From: Krasilnikovia cinnamomea
Lineage (GTDB): Bacteria; Actinomycetota; Actinomycetes; Mycobacteriales; Micromonosporaceae
Length of the DNA: 64,000 nt
Assembly (NCBI RefSeq): GCF_004217545.1
Contig: NZ_SHKY01000001.1
Coordinates: 6,262,001-6,326,000 of the forward strand
Direction: 5' to 3'
A program made the translations under genes and the position numbers. This document shows, piece by piece, positions 8,385 through 16,602 of this stretch. Position 1 is the first letter of the stretch. Each line of letters starts with the position of its first letter. Below the pieces are notes generated by a model. The model ran no database searches and was not told the DNA's origin. It saw only the letters and a list, made by a program, of their open reading frames with translations.

Positions 8385-8419
8385 CAGGCGCGGACCGCGC
8401 GGACGGGTGTGTCACTCAT
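8384..8419 (-). CDS. Possible 11-aa leader peptide coupled to the hydrolase gene
   Basis: On the minus strand an ATG at 8419 opens MSDTPVRAVRA and ends in TGA, which overlaps the ATG of the hydrolase gene as TGATG. The good ribosome site AGGGGG lies six bases before this small ORF, whereas the hydrolase ATG has no obvious site of its own. Translation of the hydrolase may therefore depend on reinitiation. There is no known homolog; the evidence is purely positional. Confidence 0.35.
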   Translation of the reverse strand: MSDTPVRAVRA

Positions 8420-8474
8420 CGCTGGCCCCCTGGGGATCGCTGTACCGGCTGATCAGGACCATAGACGCGAACTT

Positions 8475-8492
8475 ACCGTCCGTCCAGACGGT
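8475..8492. promoter_or_regulatory. TetR-type operator between divergent genes
   Basis: ACCGTCCGTCCAGACGGT has outer inverted arms ACCGTC/GACGGT and contains the tighter palindrome CCGTCCAGACGG (8480-8491). It lies between the hydrolase start and the TetR gene and just upstream of the -35 position implied by TACGCT at 8518-8523. That places it well to repress both directions. Confidence 0.55.
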
Positions 8493-8517
8493 TTGTTTGT
8501 GGGCCGGCTCTCACCCG

Positions 8518-8523
8518 TACGCT
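8518..8523 (+). promoter_or_regulatory. -10 element of a leaderless TetR transcript
   Basis: TACGCT ends exactly six bases before ATG 8530, and no ribosome site is visible. The same TAnnnT-N6-start layout recurs at 12926, 21225, 22310 and 48825, which suggests that transcription starts at the first codon. Confidence 0.5.
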
Positions 8524-8529
8524 CATCCC

Positions 8530-9123
8530 ATGCCCGACGCCCGTCGCACCCAGCAGCAACGCCGGGAGGAGACCCGGCAGCGGCTTCTCGACGCGACCAT
8601 CGACTGCCTCGTCGAGCATGGCTTCGCGCGCACCACCACCCAGCGGGTGCAGGAACGGGCCGGTGTCTCCCGGGGCGCCCTGCTGCACCACTTCTCCTCC
8701 AAGGCCGACCTGCTCGCGGCCGCCACCCACCACGTCGCGGAGGCCCGGCTCGCCCGGATCCGCGCCGAGGCGCCGGGTGGCACGCCGACCCTCGGGCAGG
8801 GGCTCGCGCTGCTCAAGGCGGAGATGTCCGGCCCGTACTTCCTGGCCGCGCTGGAGCTGTGGCTCGCGGCCCGCACCGACCCCGATCTCAAGGCCGCGCT
8901 GCTGCCCGGGGAACGCGACTTCGGGGCGGCCCAGCGCGCTTTGATCGGCGACATCCTCGGGCCGGAGGTGACCGAGCGGGACGACTTCGCGCTGATCTGC
9001 GAGTCCCTGCTGGTGCTGTACCGCGGCCTCGCGCTGACCGGAGTGCTGCGCGAGGACCCGAGCTTCGACGACGCGATGCTCCGGCTGTGGGCACAGCGCT
9101 TCCTCGGAGCGCAAGCCGGCTGA
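8530..9123 (+). CDS. TetR/AcrR-family transcriptional regulator
   Basis: 197 aa from ATG 8530. The N-terminal helix-turn-helix reads RLLDATIDCLVEHGFARTTT, then VQERAGVSRGALLHHFSSKADLL (about residues 35-58), a clean TetR_N domain. The C-terminal ligand domain (residues ~75-197) is all-helical and not assignable to a named ligand. It is divergently placed to the metallo-beta-lactamase-fold hydrolase, with the palindrome 8475-8492 in between, so autoregulation plus control of the hydrolase is the simplest reading. The transcript is probably leaderless. Confidence 0.88.
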   Translation: MPDARRTQQQRREETRQRLLDATIDCLVEHGFARTTTQRVQERAGVSRGALLHHFSSKADLLAAATHHVAEARLARIRAEAPGGTPTLGQGLALLKAEMSGPYFLAALELWLAARTDPDLKAALLPGERDFGAAQRALIGDILGPEVTERDDFALICESLLVLYRGLALTGVLREDPSFDDAMLRLWAQRFLGAQAG

Positions 9124-9142
9124 TTTTCCCTTCACCAGGGTC

Positions 9143-9179
9143 TTGCCCTGCCGAAGCTAAATTACGATACTCGCCGTAA
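9143..9179 (+). promoter_or_regulatory. Promoter with overlapping operator for the GMC oxidoreductase gene
   Basis: A -35 (TTGCCC, 9143-9148) and a -10 (GATACT, 9166-9171) are separated by 17 bases. The -10 is embedded in TTACGATACTCGCCGTAA (9162-9179), with inverted arms TTACG/CGTAA. A near copy (16 of 18 bases, identical spacing) precedes the MFS gene at 13575-13611. The leader to ATG 9303 would be about 125 bases. Confidence 0.65.
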
Positions 9180-9302
9180 TGTATTAGCGGTCGCCGAACC
9201 GCCGATGCACCGGATGACAGTGCACACCCGCCGGGAACGACGCGCCGGTTCCCCCTCGACCAGCGCCGAACACGATCTGCCCCTCTGCGGAAGGCCCCCC
9301 TC

Positions 9303-11033
9303 ATGACCAACCACGACTACGACGTGCTCGTCATCGGATCCGGCTTCGGCAGTTCCGTGTCCGCGCTGCGGCTGACGGAGAAGAACTACCGCGTCGGTGT
9401 GCTCGAAGCCGGCCGACGCTACACCAGCGAGGAACTACCCAAGACCTCCTGGGATGCGCGCAGGTTCGTGTGGGCCCCGGCCCTGGGCCTGTACGGCATC
9501 CAGCGCATCCACCTGCTGCGCGACGTAGTCATCCTCGGCGGCGCGGGTGTCGGCGGCGGCTCCCTGAACTACGCCAACACGCTGTACCAGCCGCTCGCGC
9601 CGTTCTTCACCGACCCGCAGTGGGCGCACATCACCGACTGGCGCGATGAGCTCGAGGCCCACTACGACCAGGCCCGGCGCATGCTCGGAGTCACCCAGAA
9701 CCCCACCGTCACCGAGGCCGACAACGTCGTCAAGTCGGTGGCCGACGACATGGGTGTCGGGCGCAGCTTCACGCTGACGCCGGTCGGCGTGCTCTTCGGC
9801 GAGGCCGGCCAGCAACCCGGCACCGAGGTCGACGACCCGTTCTTCGGCGGTGCCGGACCCAGACGCCACACCTGCGTCGAGTGCGGCTCGTGCATGACCG
9901 GCTGCCGTCACAACGCCAAGAACACGCTGGACAAGAACTACCTTTACCTGGCGGAACGCAACGGCTGCGCCATCCACCCGATGACGACCGTCGTCGACGT
10001 CAAGCCGCTGCCCGGCGGCGGGTACGCCGTGGACACGGTGACGACGGGCCGGTCCGCCCGCCGTCGGCGCAACCGGCGCACCTTCACCGCCGAGCAGGTC
10101 GTCTTCTCGGCCGGCACCTACAACACGCAGAGGTTGCTGCACCGGCTGCGCGACACCGGCTCGCTGCCGAACGTCTCCGAAAGACTCGGTCAGCTCTCCC
10201 GGACAAACTCCGAGTCCATCCTGGGCGTCAAGGCGCGAGCCAAGAATCCCGCCTACACCCAGGGCGTCGCGATCACGTCCTCGATCCACATCGACGACCA
10301 CACGCACATCGAGCCGGTGCGCTACGGCAAGGGCAGCAACGCGATGGCGTTCCTGCAGACCGCGCTCACCGACGGCGACCAGGGCCACCCGCGCTGGATG
10401 ACGTGGCTGCGCACGCTGCTCACCCAGCCGCGGCAGTGGACCTGGTTCTCGCCGCGGAACTGGTCCGAGCGGACGATCATCCTGCTGGTGATGCAGGCAC
10501 TGGACAACTCCATCACCGTACGCGGGCGCAGGACCGCACTGGGCCGGTTCAAGCTGACCTCCGGTCCCGGCCACGGCGAGCCGAATCCGACCTGGATTCC
10601 CGCCGCTAACGACGTGGCGCGCCGGGTCTCTGCCAAGATCGATGGTGTGGCGGGCGGCTCCCTCGGGGAGGTCGCCAACATTCCGATGACGGCCCACTTC
10701 ATCGGCGGTTGCGCCATCGGCGACTCCGTGCGGACCGGCGTCGTCGACCCGTACCACCGGATGTACGGGCACCCGGGCATCCACGTCGCCGACGGCTCGA
10801 CGGTGTCGGCCAATCTGGGGGTGAACCCATCGCTGACTATCACCGCGCAGGCCGAGCGCGCCATGTCGTTCTGGCCCAACCGGGGCGAGGCCGACCCGCG
10901 ACCGGCGCTGGGTTCCCCGTACCAGCGCCTGGCGCCGGTCGCGCCGGTCCGGCCCGCGGTCCCGGCGGGCGCGCCGGGCGCGCTTCGCCAGCCGGGCACC
11001 GCGCGGCCTTCCGCGGACAACGCCACCCCGTGA
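9303..11033 (+). CDS. GMC/cholesterol-oxidase-family FAD alcohol oxidoreductase
   Basis: 576 aa. The N-terminus DYDVLVIGSGFGSSVSALRL is a Rossmann FAD-binding loop. Residues ~195-206 contain a CxxCxxCxxxC cluster (CVECGSCMTGC), a feature of the mycobacterial ChoD-like branch and a possible iron-sulfur site. The C-terminal GMC motif is HFIGGCAIGDS followed by HVADGSTVSANLGVNPSLTITA. Enzymes of this family oxidise alcohols or sterols to carbonyls. Next to an alkylsulfatase, aldehyde dehydrogenase and acyl-CoA ligase, oxidation of a long-chain alcohol to an aldehyde is the most coherent role, although a sterol substrate remains possible. There is no signal peptide, so it is cytoplasmic. The Pro/Ala-rich tail (last ~50 residues) looks disordered. 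Confidence 0.8.
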   Translation: MTNHDYDVLVIGSGFGSSVSALRLTEKNYRVGVLEAGRRYTSEELPKTSWDARRFVWAPALGLYGIQRIHLLRDVVILGGAGVGGGSLNYANTLYQPLAPFFTDPQWAHITDWRDELEAHYDQARRMLGVTQNPTVTEADNVVKSVADDMGVGRSFTLTPVGVLFGEAGQQPGTEVDDPFFGGAGPRRHTCVECGSCMTGCRHNAKNTLDKNYLYLAERNGCAIHPMTTVVDVKPLPGGGYAVDTVTTGRSARRRRNRRTFTAEQVVFSAGTYNTQRLLHRLRDTGSLPNVSERLGQLSRTNSESILGVKARAKNPAYTQGVAITSSIHIDDHTHIEPVRYGKGSNAMAFLQTALTDGDQGHPRWMTWLRTLLTQPRQWTWFSPRNWSERTIILLVMQALDNSITVRGRRTALGRFKLTSGPGHGEPNPTWIPAANDVARRVSAKIDGVAGGSLGEVANIPMTAHFIGGCAIGDSVRTGVVDPYHRMYGHPGIHVADGSTVSANLGVNPSLTITAQAERAMSFWPNRGEADPRPALGSPYQRLAPVAPVRPAVPAGAPGALRQPGTARPSADNATP

Positions 11034-11124
11034 CCTGCACGGGCCGCACCGCGACGAAACCCGTTCCCGGGACGGCCCCCCGCAAACGGCCCTGCCGGAC
11101 CGCGCTCACTTACGGAGACTCTCG

Positions 11125-12915
11125 ATGAGTACTACACCCGATTTCGATTTCGACAACGCCGATCGCGGCTTCGTCGCGGCGCTGACCCCCGGGGTCGTCA
11201 GGGCCTCCGACGGGCGGGTCGTGTGGGACGCCGACGGATGGGCGGCGCTGTTGGCGGGCGAGTGCCCGGACACCGCGAACCCGAACCTGTGGCGGCAGAG
11301 CCAGCTCTGCGCCCGTCAGGGCCTCTACCAGGTCGCCGAGGGCATCTACCAGGTCCGCGGCCTGGACATCTCCAACATGACGATCGTCGAAGGCGACACC
11401 GGAGTGGTCGTCATCGACCCCCTGCTTAGTGTGGAGACCGCCGCGGCGGCGCTCGGCCTGTACCGCGCACATCGCGGCGACCGCCCGGTCACCGCGGTGG
11501 TCTACAGCCACTCCCACGCCGACCATTTCGGCGGTGTCGCGGGTGTCACCGACGGCGGCGTCCCGATCCTCGCGCCGGTCGGCTTCATGGAACACGCCGT
11601 GGCGGAGAACGTCTATGCCGGCACGGCGATGACCCGCCGGGCGGGTTTCATGTACGGCAGCACGCTGCCGACCGGAGCGGCCGGGCAGATCGGTTTCGGG
11701 CTGGGCCTGGCCTCCTCCACCGGCACCGTGTCGTTGCTCCCGCCCACGGTCCACATCACGCACACCGGGCAGGAGGAGGTCGTCGACGGCGTGCGCATGG
11801 TGTTCCAGCTGACGCCGGGCACCGAGGCGCCCGCGGAGATGAACTTCCTGTTCCCCGACCACCGCGCGCTCTGCATGGCCGAGAACGCCACGCACACCAT
11901 GCACAACGTGCTGACCCTGCGCGGCGCGCTGGTCCGCGACGCCCGGGTCTGGTCGCGGTACCTGACCGAGGCGATCACCGTGTTCGACGGCCGGGCGGAC
12001 GTCCTGTTCGCCTCGCACCACTGGCCGACCTGGGGCCACGACGACATGATGCGGTTCCTGTCCGAGCAGCGCGACCTGTACGCGTTCCTGCACGACCAGA
12101 CGCTGCGGCTGCTCAACCAGGGCCACACCGGGATCGAGATCGCCGAGATGATCCAGCTGCCGCCGGCGTTGGACGCGGCCTGGCACGCGCGCGGCTACTA
12201 CGGCTCGGTGTCGCACAACGTCAAGGCCGTGTACCAGCGGTACCTCGGCTGGTTCGACGGCAACCCGGTCAATCTGTGGCAGCACCCGCCGGTGGAGACC
12301 GCCAGACGGTACGTCGAGTGCCTCGGCGGCGTGGACGCCGTGCTGGCCAAGGCGGGCGGCTACGTCGACGGTGGGGACCTGCGGTTCGCCGTGCAGCTGC
12401 TGCAGCACGCCGTCTTCGCCGACCCGGATCGCGGCGACGCGAAGGAGCTGCTGGCCCAGGTGTTCGAGCGGCTCGCGTACGGTGCGGAGAACGGCATCTG
12501 GCGCAACTTCTACCTGACCGGTGCGCAGGAACTGCGGCACGGCCCGAAGGTGGCGCCGGTGGACCTCGGCAGCGGCATGGCCGCCGTACTGTCGATCGAG
12601 CAGATCTTCGACACGCTGGCGATCCGGGTCGACGCGCCCAAGGCGTGGCACGACACGGTCGTCATCGACTGGACGTTCACCGATTTGGGCGAGTCGTATC
12701 GCACGACGCTGCGCAACGGGGTGCTCCTGCAGCAGCGCGACCCGGGTGCCGGGCGGGCCGACCTGAGCCTCACCCTGACCAAGCGGGATCTGCTGGGCCT
12801 TCTCGCGGGCCAGGGCCCCGGCGGGGCCACCCACGACGGCGACTTCGGCGTCCTGCTACGGCTGGCGGGATACCTCGACGCGCCCGATCCGAGCTTCGCG
12901 ATCGTGACGCCCTGA
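11125..12915 (+). CDS. Type III linear alkylsulfatase (SdsA1/BDS1-like)
   Basis: 596 aa from ATG 11125 (CGGAG ribosome site). A zinc-dependent metallo-beta-lactamase domain shows YSHSHADHFGG near residue 130 and the alkylsulfatase-specific MAENATHTMHNVLTLRGA near residue 252 and ASHHWPTWG near residue 296. A helical dimerisation domain follows. The last ~120 residues form the SCP2-like C-domain (AIRVDAPKAW..., RADLSLTLTKRDL), which binds the alkyl chain. It hydrolyses primary alkyl sulfates such as dodecyl sulfate to alcohol and sulfate. No signal peptide is seen, so it probably acts in the cytoplasm and needs an importer; an MFS gene lies nearby. It is somewhat shorter than Pseudomonas SdsA1. 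Confidence 0.9.
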   Translation: MSTTPDFDFDNADRGFVAALTPGVVRASDGRVVWDADGWAALLAGECPDTANPNLWRQSQLCARQGLYQVAEGIYQVRGLDISNMTIVEGDTGVVVIDPLLSVETAAAALGLYRAHRGDRPVTAVVYSHSHADHFGGVAGVTDGGVPILAPVGFMEHAVAENVYAGTAMTRRAGFMYGSTLPTGAAGQIGFGLGLASSTGTVSLLPPTVHITHTGQEEVVDGVRMVFQLTPGTEAPAEMNFLFPDHRALCMAENATHTMHNVLTLRGALVRDARVWSRYLTEAITVFDGRADVLFASHHWPTWGHDDMMRFLSEQRDLYAFLHDQTLRLLNQGHTGIEIAEMIQLPPALDAAWHARGYYGSVSHNVKAVYQRYLGWFDGNPVNLWQHPPVETARRYVECLGGVDAVLAKAGGYVDGGDLRFAVQLLQHAVFADPDRGDAKELLAQVFERLAYGAENGIWRNFYLTGAQELRHGPKVAPVDLGSGMAAVLSIEQIFDTLAIRVDAPKAWHDTVVIDWTFTDLGESYRTTLRNGVLLQQRDPGAGRADLSLTLTKRDLLGLLAGQGPGGATHDGDFGVLLRLAGYLDAPDPSFAIVTP

Positions 12916-12925
12916 TCTGCGCCCG

Positions 12926-12931
12926 TACGCT
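12926..12931 (+). promoter_or_regulatory. -10 element of a leaderless TetR transcript
   Basis: TACGCT, then exactly six bases, then ATG 12938. It lies 11 bases past the alkylsulfatase stop codon, so the regulator has its own promoter whose -35 falls inside the end of the sulfatase gene. Confidence 0.5.
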
Positions 12932-12937
12932 TTCGCT

Positions 12938-13531
12938 ATGGCCGAGGTACGGGTGGAACGACGGCCGGGACGCCCCCGGGAGGAACGCGTCACCGGCGCG
13001 GTCCTCTCGGCGGTGCTGGACCTGGTGGCGGAGCAGGGCCTCGGCGCGGTCACCATGGACGCGGTGGCGGCGCGCGCGGGGGTGAGCAAGCCCGCCATCT
13101 ACCGGCGCTGGCCGGGCAAGCATGACCTGCTGATCGCCGCTGCCGAGACCCGGATCGGGACGCTCAGCGTGCCCGATCTGGGGGATTTCCGCGCCGAGTT
13201 GCGGGCGGTGCTGGACGCGCGTCTGCAGGCATACCGGATGCCGGGGACGGTCCAACTGCTGGCCGGGCTGATCGCCGCCTCCCAGGAGGGCGGCGAGGCG
13301 CAGGGCGCGTACCGGCGCTACGTAACAAGGATCATGGGGGAGACGCGGAAGGTCCTGGAGCGGGGGATCGCCCGCGGCGACGTGCGCGCCGGGGTCGACG
13401 TCCGAGCCGCGGCCACGCTGGTGGCGGCGCCGATGATCTTCCGCCTGGTCATCGAGCAGGAGTTGCCCGATGAGCCCTTCGCCGCCGAGGTGACCGACAT
13501 GATCGCCCGCGCGGTGGGCGCGCCGGCCTGA
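12938..13531 (+). CDS. TetR/AcrR-family regulator of the alkyl-sulfate locus
   Basis: 197 aa. The basic N-terminus ERRPGRPREER is followed by a TetR_N helix-turn-helix, VTMDAVAARAGVSKPAIYRRWPGKHDLL (about residues 34-62). The C-terminal domain is of the common actinobacterial TetR_C type (MRADVRA-like region around residue 150). It sits between the alkylsulfatase and MFS genes, and the two near-identical operator-bearing promoters (9143-9179, 13575-13611) flank this cluster. It is the natural candidate to bind them. An inducing ligand such as a fatty alcohol, aldehyde or acyl-CoA is inference only. Confidence 0.88.
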   Translation: MAEVRVERRPGRPREERVTGAVLSAVLDLVAEQGLGAVTMDAVAARAGVSKPAIYRRWPGKHDLLIAAAETRIGTLSVPDLGDFRAELRAVLDARLQAYRMPGTVQLLAGLIAASQEGGEAQGAYRRYVTRIMGETRKVLERGIARGDVRAGVDVRAAATLVAAPMIFRLVIEQELPDEPFAAEVTDMIARAVGAPA

Positions 13532-13574
13532 CCGGGCCGCGGGCGGGACTTTCAGATCTTTCTGCCGCAGGCCC

Positions 13575-13611
13575 TTGTCCTGGCGGCTCCTAATAACGAT
13601 ACTCCCCGTAA
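13575..13611 (+). promoter_or_regulatory. Promoter with overlapping operator for the MFS gene
   Basis: The -35 is TTGTCC (13575-13580) and the -10 is GATACT (13598-13603), with 17-base spacing. The -10 lies inside TAACGATACTCCCCGTAA (13594-13611). The element matches the one at 9162-9179 at 16 of 18 bases, and the surrounding bases are also similar, so one regulator very likely controls both. Confidence 0.65.
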
Positions 13612-13712
13612 CGAAAGCACGGTGGTGGAGGTCACACGCGCTGAGCGCCTCTCGATGACCGATCGCCACACCCGTTCAGGCCCTGTTTCCCCGCAGCCCC
13701 CGCGGAGTCCCC

Positions 13713-15020
13713 GTGACCGGTATCGAAGTCGCACCCGCAACGCCCGCAAGCCTCTCCGAGACGAGCCCCGGCAACCGGCGCCGTGCCTGGATCGTCACCG
13801 CCATGCTGGTCGCCTTCATGATGGTCAACTTCGCGGACAAGGCCGTCCTGGGTCTCGCCGCCGATCCGATCATGGCGGACCTCGGCCTGTCCGCGACCCA
13901 GTTCGGGTTGGCGAACAGCGCGTTCTTCCTGCTGTTCTCGCTCTTCGGCGCCGTCGGCGGGCTCCTGGCCGACCGGGTCTCGCCCCGGTGGCTGCTGCTG
14001 GGCATGGCCCTGCTCTGGTCGGTGTCGCAGTCGCCGATGGCACTCGGCGGAGGCGTCGCGATGCTGTTCGCCTCGCGGATCCTGCTGGGCGCCACCGAAG
14101 GGCCCGCCTTTCCCATCGCCCAGCAGACGGCGCTGTCCTGGTTCCCGAACCATCGGCGCAACCTGCCCACCGCGCTGATCACCGCGGGCACGACCCTGGG
14201 TGTCGTGATCGCCGCGCCCGGGCTGACGTGGGTGGTGCGGCAGTACGGCTGGCGGTCCGCGTTCGCCGTGGTGGCGATCGTCGGGGTGCTGTGGGCAGTG
14301 GTGTGGGCCTTCGTCGGCCGGCAGGGCCGCCATGCGGTCGCGGCCGAGGATGCCACCGCCGAAACCACGGAGAAGCCGGGTTCCAGCGCGGTCGGATACC
14401 GGCGCATCATCGCCACCCGCAGCTGGATCGGCGTCACCGCCGGGTTCGCCAGCACCTACTGGATCCTCGCCCTCGCGCTCGTCTGGCTGCCGTCGTACCT
14501 GCACAACGGGCTGGGCTACCGCACCACGACCGCGGCGAATCTGGTGGCCCTGGTGTGGGCCGTCAGCGCCGTCGCGGTGGTGGGCCAGGCCGGGCTGACC
14601 GGATGGCTGCTGCGACGCGGGGTCAGCAGCCGCTGGGCCCGTGCCCGGGTCGGCGGCATCACCCTGATTCTCGCCGCGGCGGGTTGTCTCGCCCTGGCCG
14701 GCGGGCAGCGAGGACCGCTCACCGTACTGTTCATGGTCCTCGCGTTCGGGATCTGCGGGGTGATGGCGAGCATCGCGGTCACCACGGTGGCGGAGTTCGC
14801 CCCGCCCGGACGCCGGGGCGGCGCGCTGGGTCTCATGAACGCCGTCGTGACCGTCGCGGGCCTGCTCGGGCCCGTCCTCATCGGCCGCCTGGTGGACACC
14901 CAGGGGCTGGCCGGATACCGCAATTCCATCGTGCTCTCCGGGGTCCTGCTCCTGCTCGGCGGGCTGGCCGCATGCACGCTCGTCGACCCCGACCGGGACC
15001 GCCGCCGCCTGGCGCGGTGA
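13713..15020 (+). CDS. MFS transporter, probable importer of the alkyl-sulfate locus
   Basis: 435 aa from GTG 13713, with about 12 predicted membrane spans in two six-helix halves. The first span carries NFADKAVLGLAADPIMADLGLS, like organic-anion/aromatic-acid MFS carriers. The loop-2 motif is GGLLADRVSPRWLL, and a cytosolic loop of about 40 residues separates the halves. The family type (anion:cation symporter-like) and its place between an alkylsulfatase regulator and an acyl-CoA ligase suggest uptake of an alkyl sulfate or fatty acid; the direction is not proven. Its own promoter shares the operator found before the GMC gene. Confidence 0.8.
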   Translation: MTGIEVAPATPASLSETSPGNRRRAWIVTAMLVAFMMVNFADKAVLGLAADPIMADLGLSATQFGLANSAFFLLFSLFGAVGGLLADRVSPRWLLLGMALLWSVSQSPMALGGGVAMLFASRILLGATEGPAFPIAQQTALSWFPNHRRNLPTALITAGTTLGVVIAAPGLTWVVRQYGWRSAFAVVAIVGVLWAVVWAFVGRQGRHAVAAEDATAETTEKPGSSAVGYRRIIATRSWIGVTAGFASTYWILALALVWLPSYLHNGLGYRTTTAANLVALVWAVSAVAVVGQAGLTGWLLRRGVSSRWARARVGGITLILAAAGCLALAGGQRGPLTVLFMVLAFGICGVMASIAVTTVAEFAPPGRRGGALGLMNAVVTVAGLLGPVLIGRLVDTQGLAGYRNSIVLSGVLLLLGGLAACTLVDPDRDRRRLAR

Positions 15021-15071
15021 CACCGCCGGCGACACCCCACGTTCATTCACGTACGAAAGGGACATCTGCTC

Positions 15072-16553
15072 ATGACCAACCTCGCGACGAATCTCGCCGT
15101 GTCGGCAGCTCGCGACGGCGCCGCCCCCGCCATCCGTCTCGGTGCCGCGGAGGTGTCGTTCGCGCAGCTCGACGCGGCCAGCGCCCACGTGGCCGGGCTG
15201 CTGCGCGAACGCGGTGTGCAGCCCGGTGACCGGGTCGGCATCATGCTGCCGAACGTGCCGCAGTTCGCCGCCGCCTACTTCGGCATCCTGCGCGCCGGCG
15301 CGGTGGTGGTGCCGATGAACGTGCTGCTCAAGGCCCGTGAGGTGGGGTTCTACCTGGATGACTCGCAGGCCAAACTGGTGTTCGCCTGGCACGGGTTCGC
15401 CGAGGACGCCGTGGCCGGCGCCGCCGCCGGCACCGAGTGCCTGCTGGTGACGCCGGGGGAGTTCGAGGCGCTGCTGGCCGCCACCACGCCCCAGCCCCAG
15501 GTCGTCGAGCGGGCCGCGGACGACACCGCGGTCATCCTCTACACCTCGGGCACGACCGGTACGCCGAAGGGCGCCGAGCTGAGCCACGCCAACCTGATCC
15601 GCAACACGGAGGTCGTGACCGGCCTGTTCACGTTGACCGCCGACGACGTCGTGCTGGGGGCCCTGCCGCTGTTCCACTCGTTCGGGCAGGTCTGCGGCCT
15701 CAGCGCGACGGTCGCCGCGGGCGCCTGCCTCGCGCTGGTGCCGCGCTTCGATGCGCAGGCCGCGCTGGACACGATCCACCGCTACCGCGTCACCATCTTC
15801 GAGGGCGTGCCCACCATGTACGTCGCGATGCTGGCCCACCCCGATCGGGCCCGGTTCGACGTGAGCAGCCTGCGGATGTGCGCGTCCGGCGGTGCGGCGC
15901 TGCCGGTGGAGGTGCTGCGCGAGTTCGAGGCCCAGTTCGGCTGCATCGTGCTGGAGGGCTACGGCCTGTCGGAGACCTCGCCGGTGGCCTCGTTCAACCA
16001 CGCCGACCGCGAACGCAAGGCCGGGTCGATCGGCACGCCCGTCGCCGGGGTGGAGATGGCGCTGCGCGACGTCGAGAACGGCGTCGGCGAGATCGTGATC
16101 CGTGGCCACAACGTCATGAAGGGCTACTGGGGCCGCCCGGACGCGACCGCGGAGGTGATCGATGCGGACGGCTGGTTCCGCTCCGGCGACCTTGCGCGCA
16201 TGGACGAGGACGGGTACTTCTTCATCGTCGACCGGAAGAAGGACATGATCATCCGCGGCGGGTACAACGTGTACCCGCGCGAGATCGAGGAGCTGCTGTA
16301 CGAGCACCCGGCGGTGCGTGAGGTGGCCGTCATCGGCGTACCGCACGCCGAACTGGGCGAGGAGGTGTGCGCCGCGATCGCGCTCAAGGAGGGAGCCACC
16401 GCCACGGCCGACGAGCTGCGCGAGCACGTGAAGGCGCAGGCGGCGGCGTACAAGTACCCGCGGCACGTGTGGCTCGTCGACGAGCTGCCCAAGTCGCCGA
16501 CCGGCAAGATCCTCAAGCGTGCCGTCGAGACGCCCGCGGGCCTGCTCGACTAG
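15072..16553 (+). CDS. Long-chain acyl-CoA ligase (FadD-type AMP-binding enzyme)
   Basis: 493 aa, 51 bases after the MFS gene, with AAGGG as ribosome site. The adenylate-forming motifs are complete and in order: LYTSGTTGTPKGAELSH (about residue 156), EGYGLSETSP (about 295), GWFRSGDLARMDEDGY (about 368), KKDMIIRGGYNVYPREIEE (about 390) and the catalytic Lys in PKSPTGKILKR near the C-terminus. It activates a carboxylic acid to acyl-AMP and then acyl-CoA. In this locus the acid would come from the aldehyde dehydrogenase encoded next, passing the chain to beta-oxidation. Confidence 0.88.
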   Translation: MTNLATNLAVSAARDGAAPAIRLGAAEVSFAQLDAASAHVAGLLRERGVQPGDRVGIMLPNVPQFAAAYFGILRAGAVVVPMNVLLKAREVGFYLDDSQAKLVFAWHGFAEDAVAGAAAGTECLLVTPGEFEALLAATTPQPQVVERAADDTAVILYTSGTTGTPKGAELSHANLIRNTEVVTGLFTLTADDVVLGALPLFHSFGQVCGLSATVAAGACLALVPRFDAQAALDTIHRYRVTIFEGVPTMYVAMLAHPDRARFDVSSLRMCASGGAALPVEVLREFEAQFGCIVLEGYGLSETSPVASFNHADRERKAGSIGTPVAGVEMALRDVENGVGEIVIRGHNVMKGYWGRPDATAEVIDADGWFRSGDLARMDEDGYFFIVDRKKDMIIRGGYNVYPREIEELLYEHPAVREVAVIGVPHAELGEEVCAAIALKEGATATADELREHVKAQAAAYKYPRHVWLVDELPKSPTGKILKRAVETPAGLLD

Positions 16554-16602
16554 CGCCCCGCCCCACCCCAGCCACCCCTCGCCGACAAGGATGTTCCCCC
16601 CG

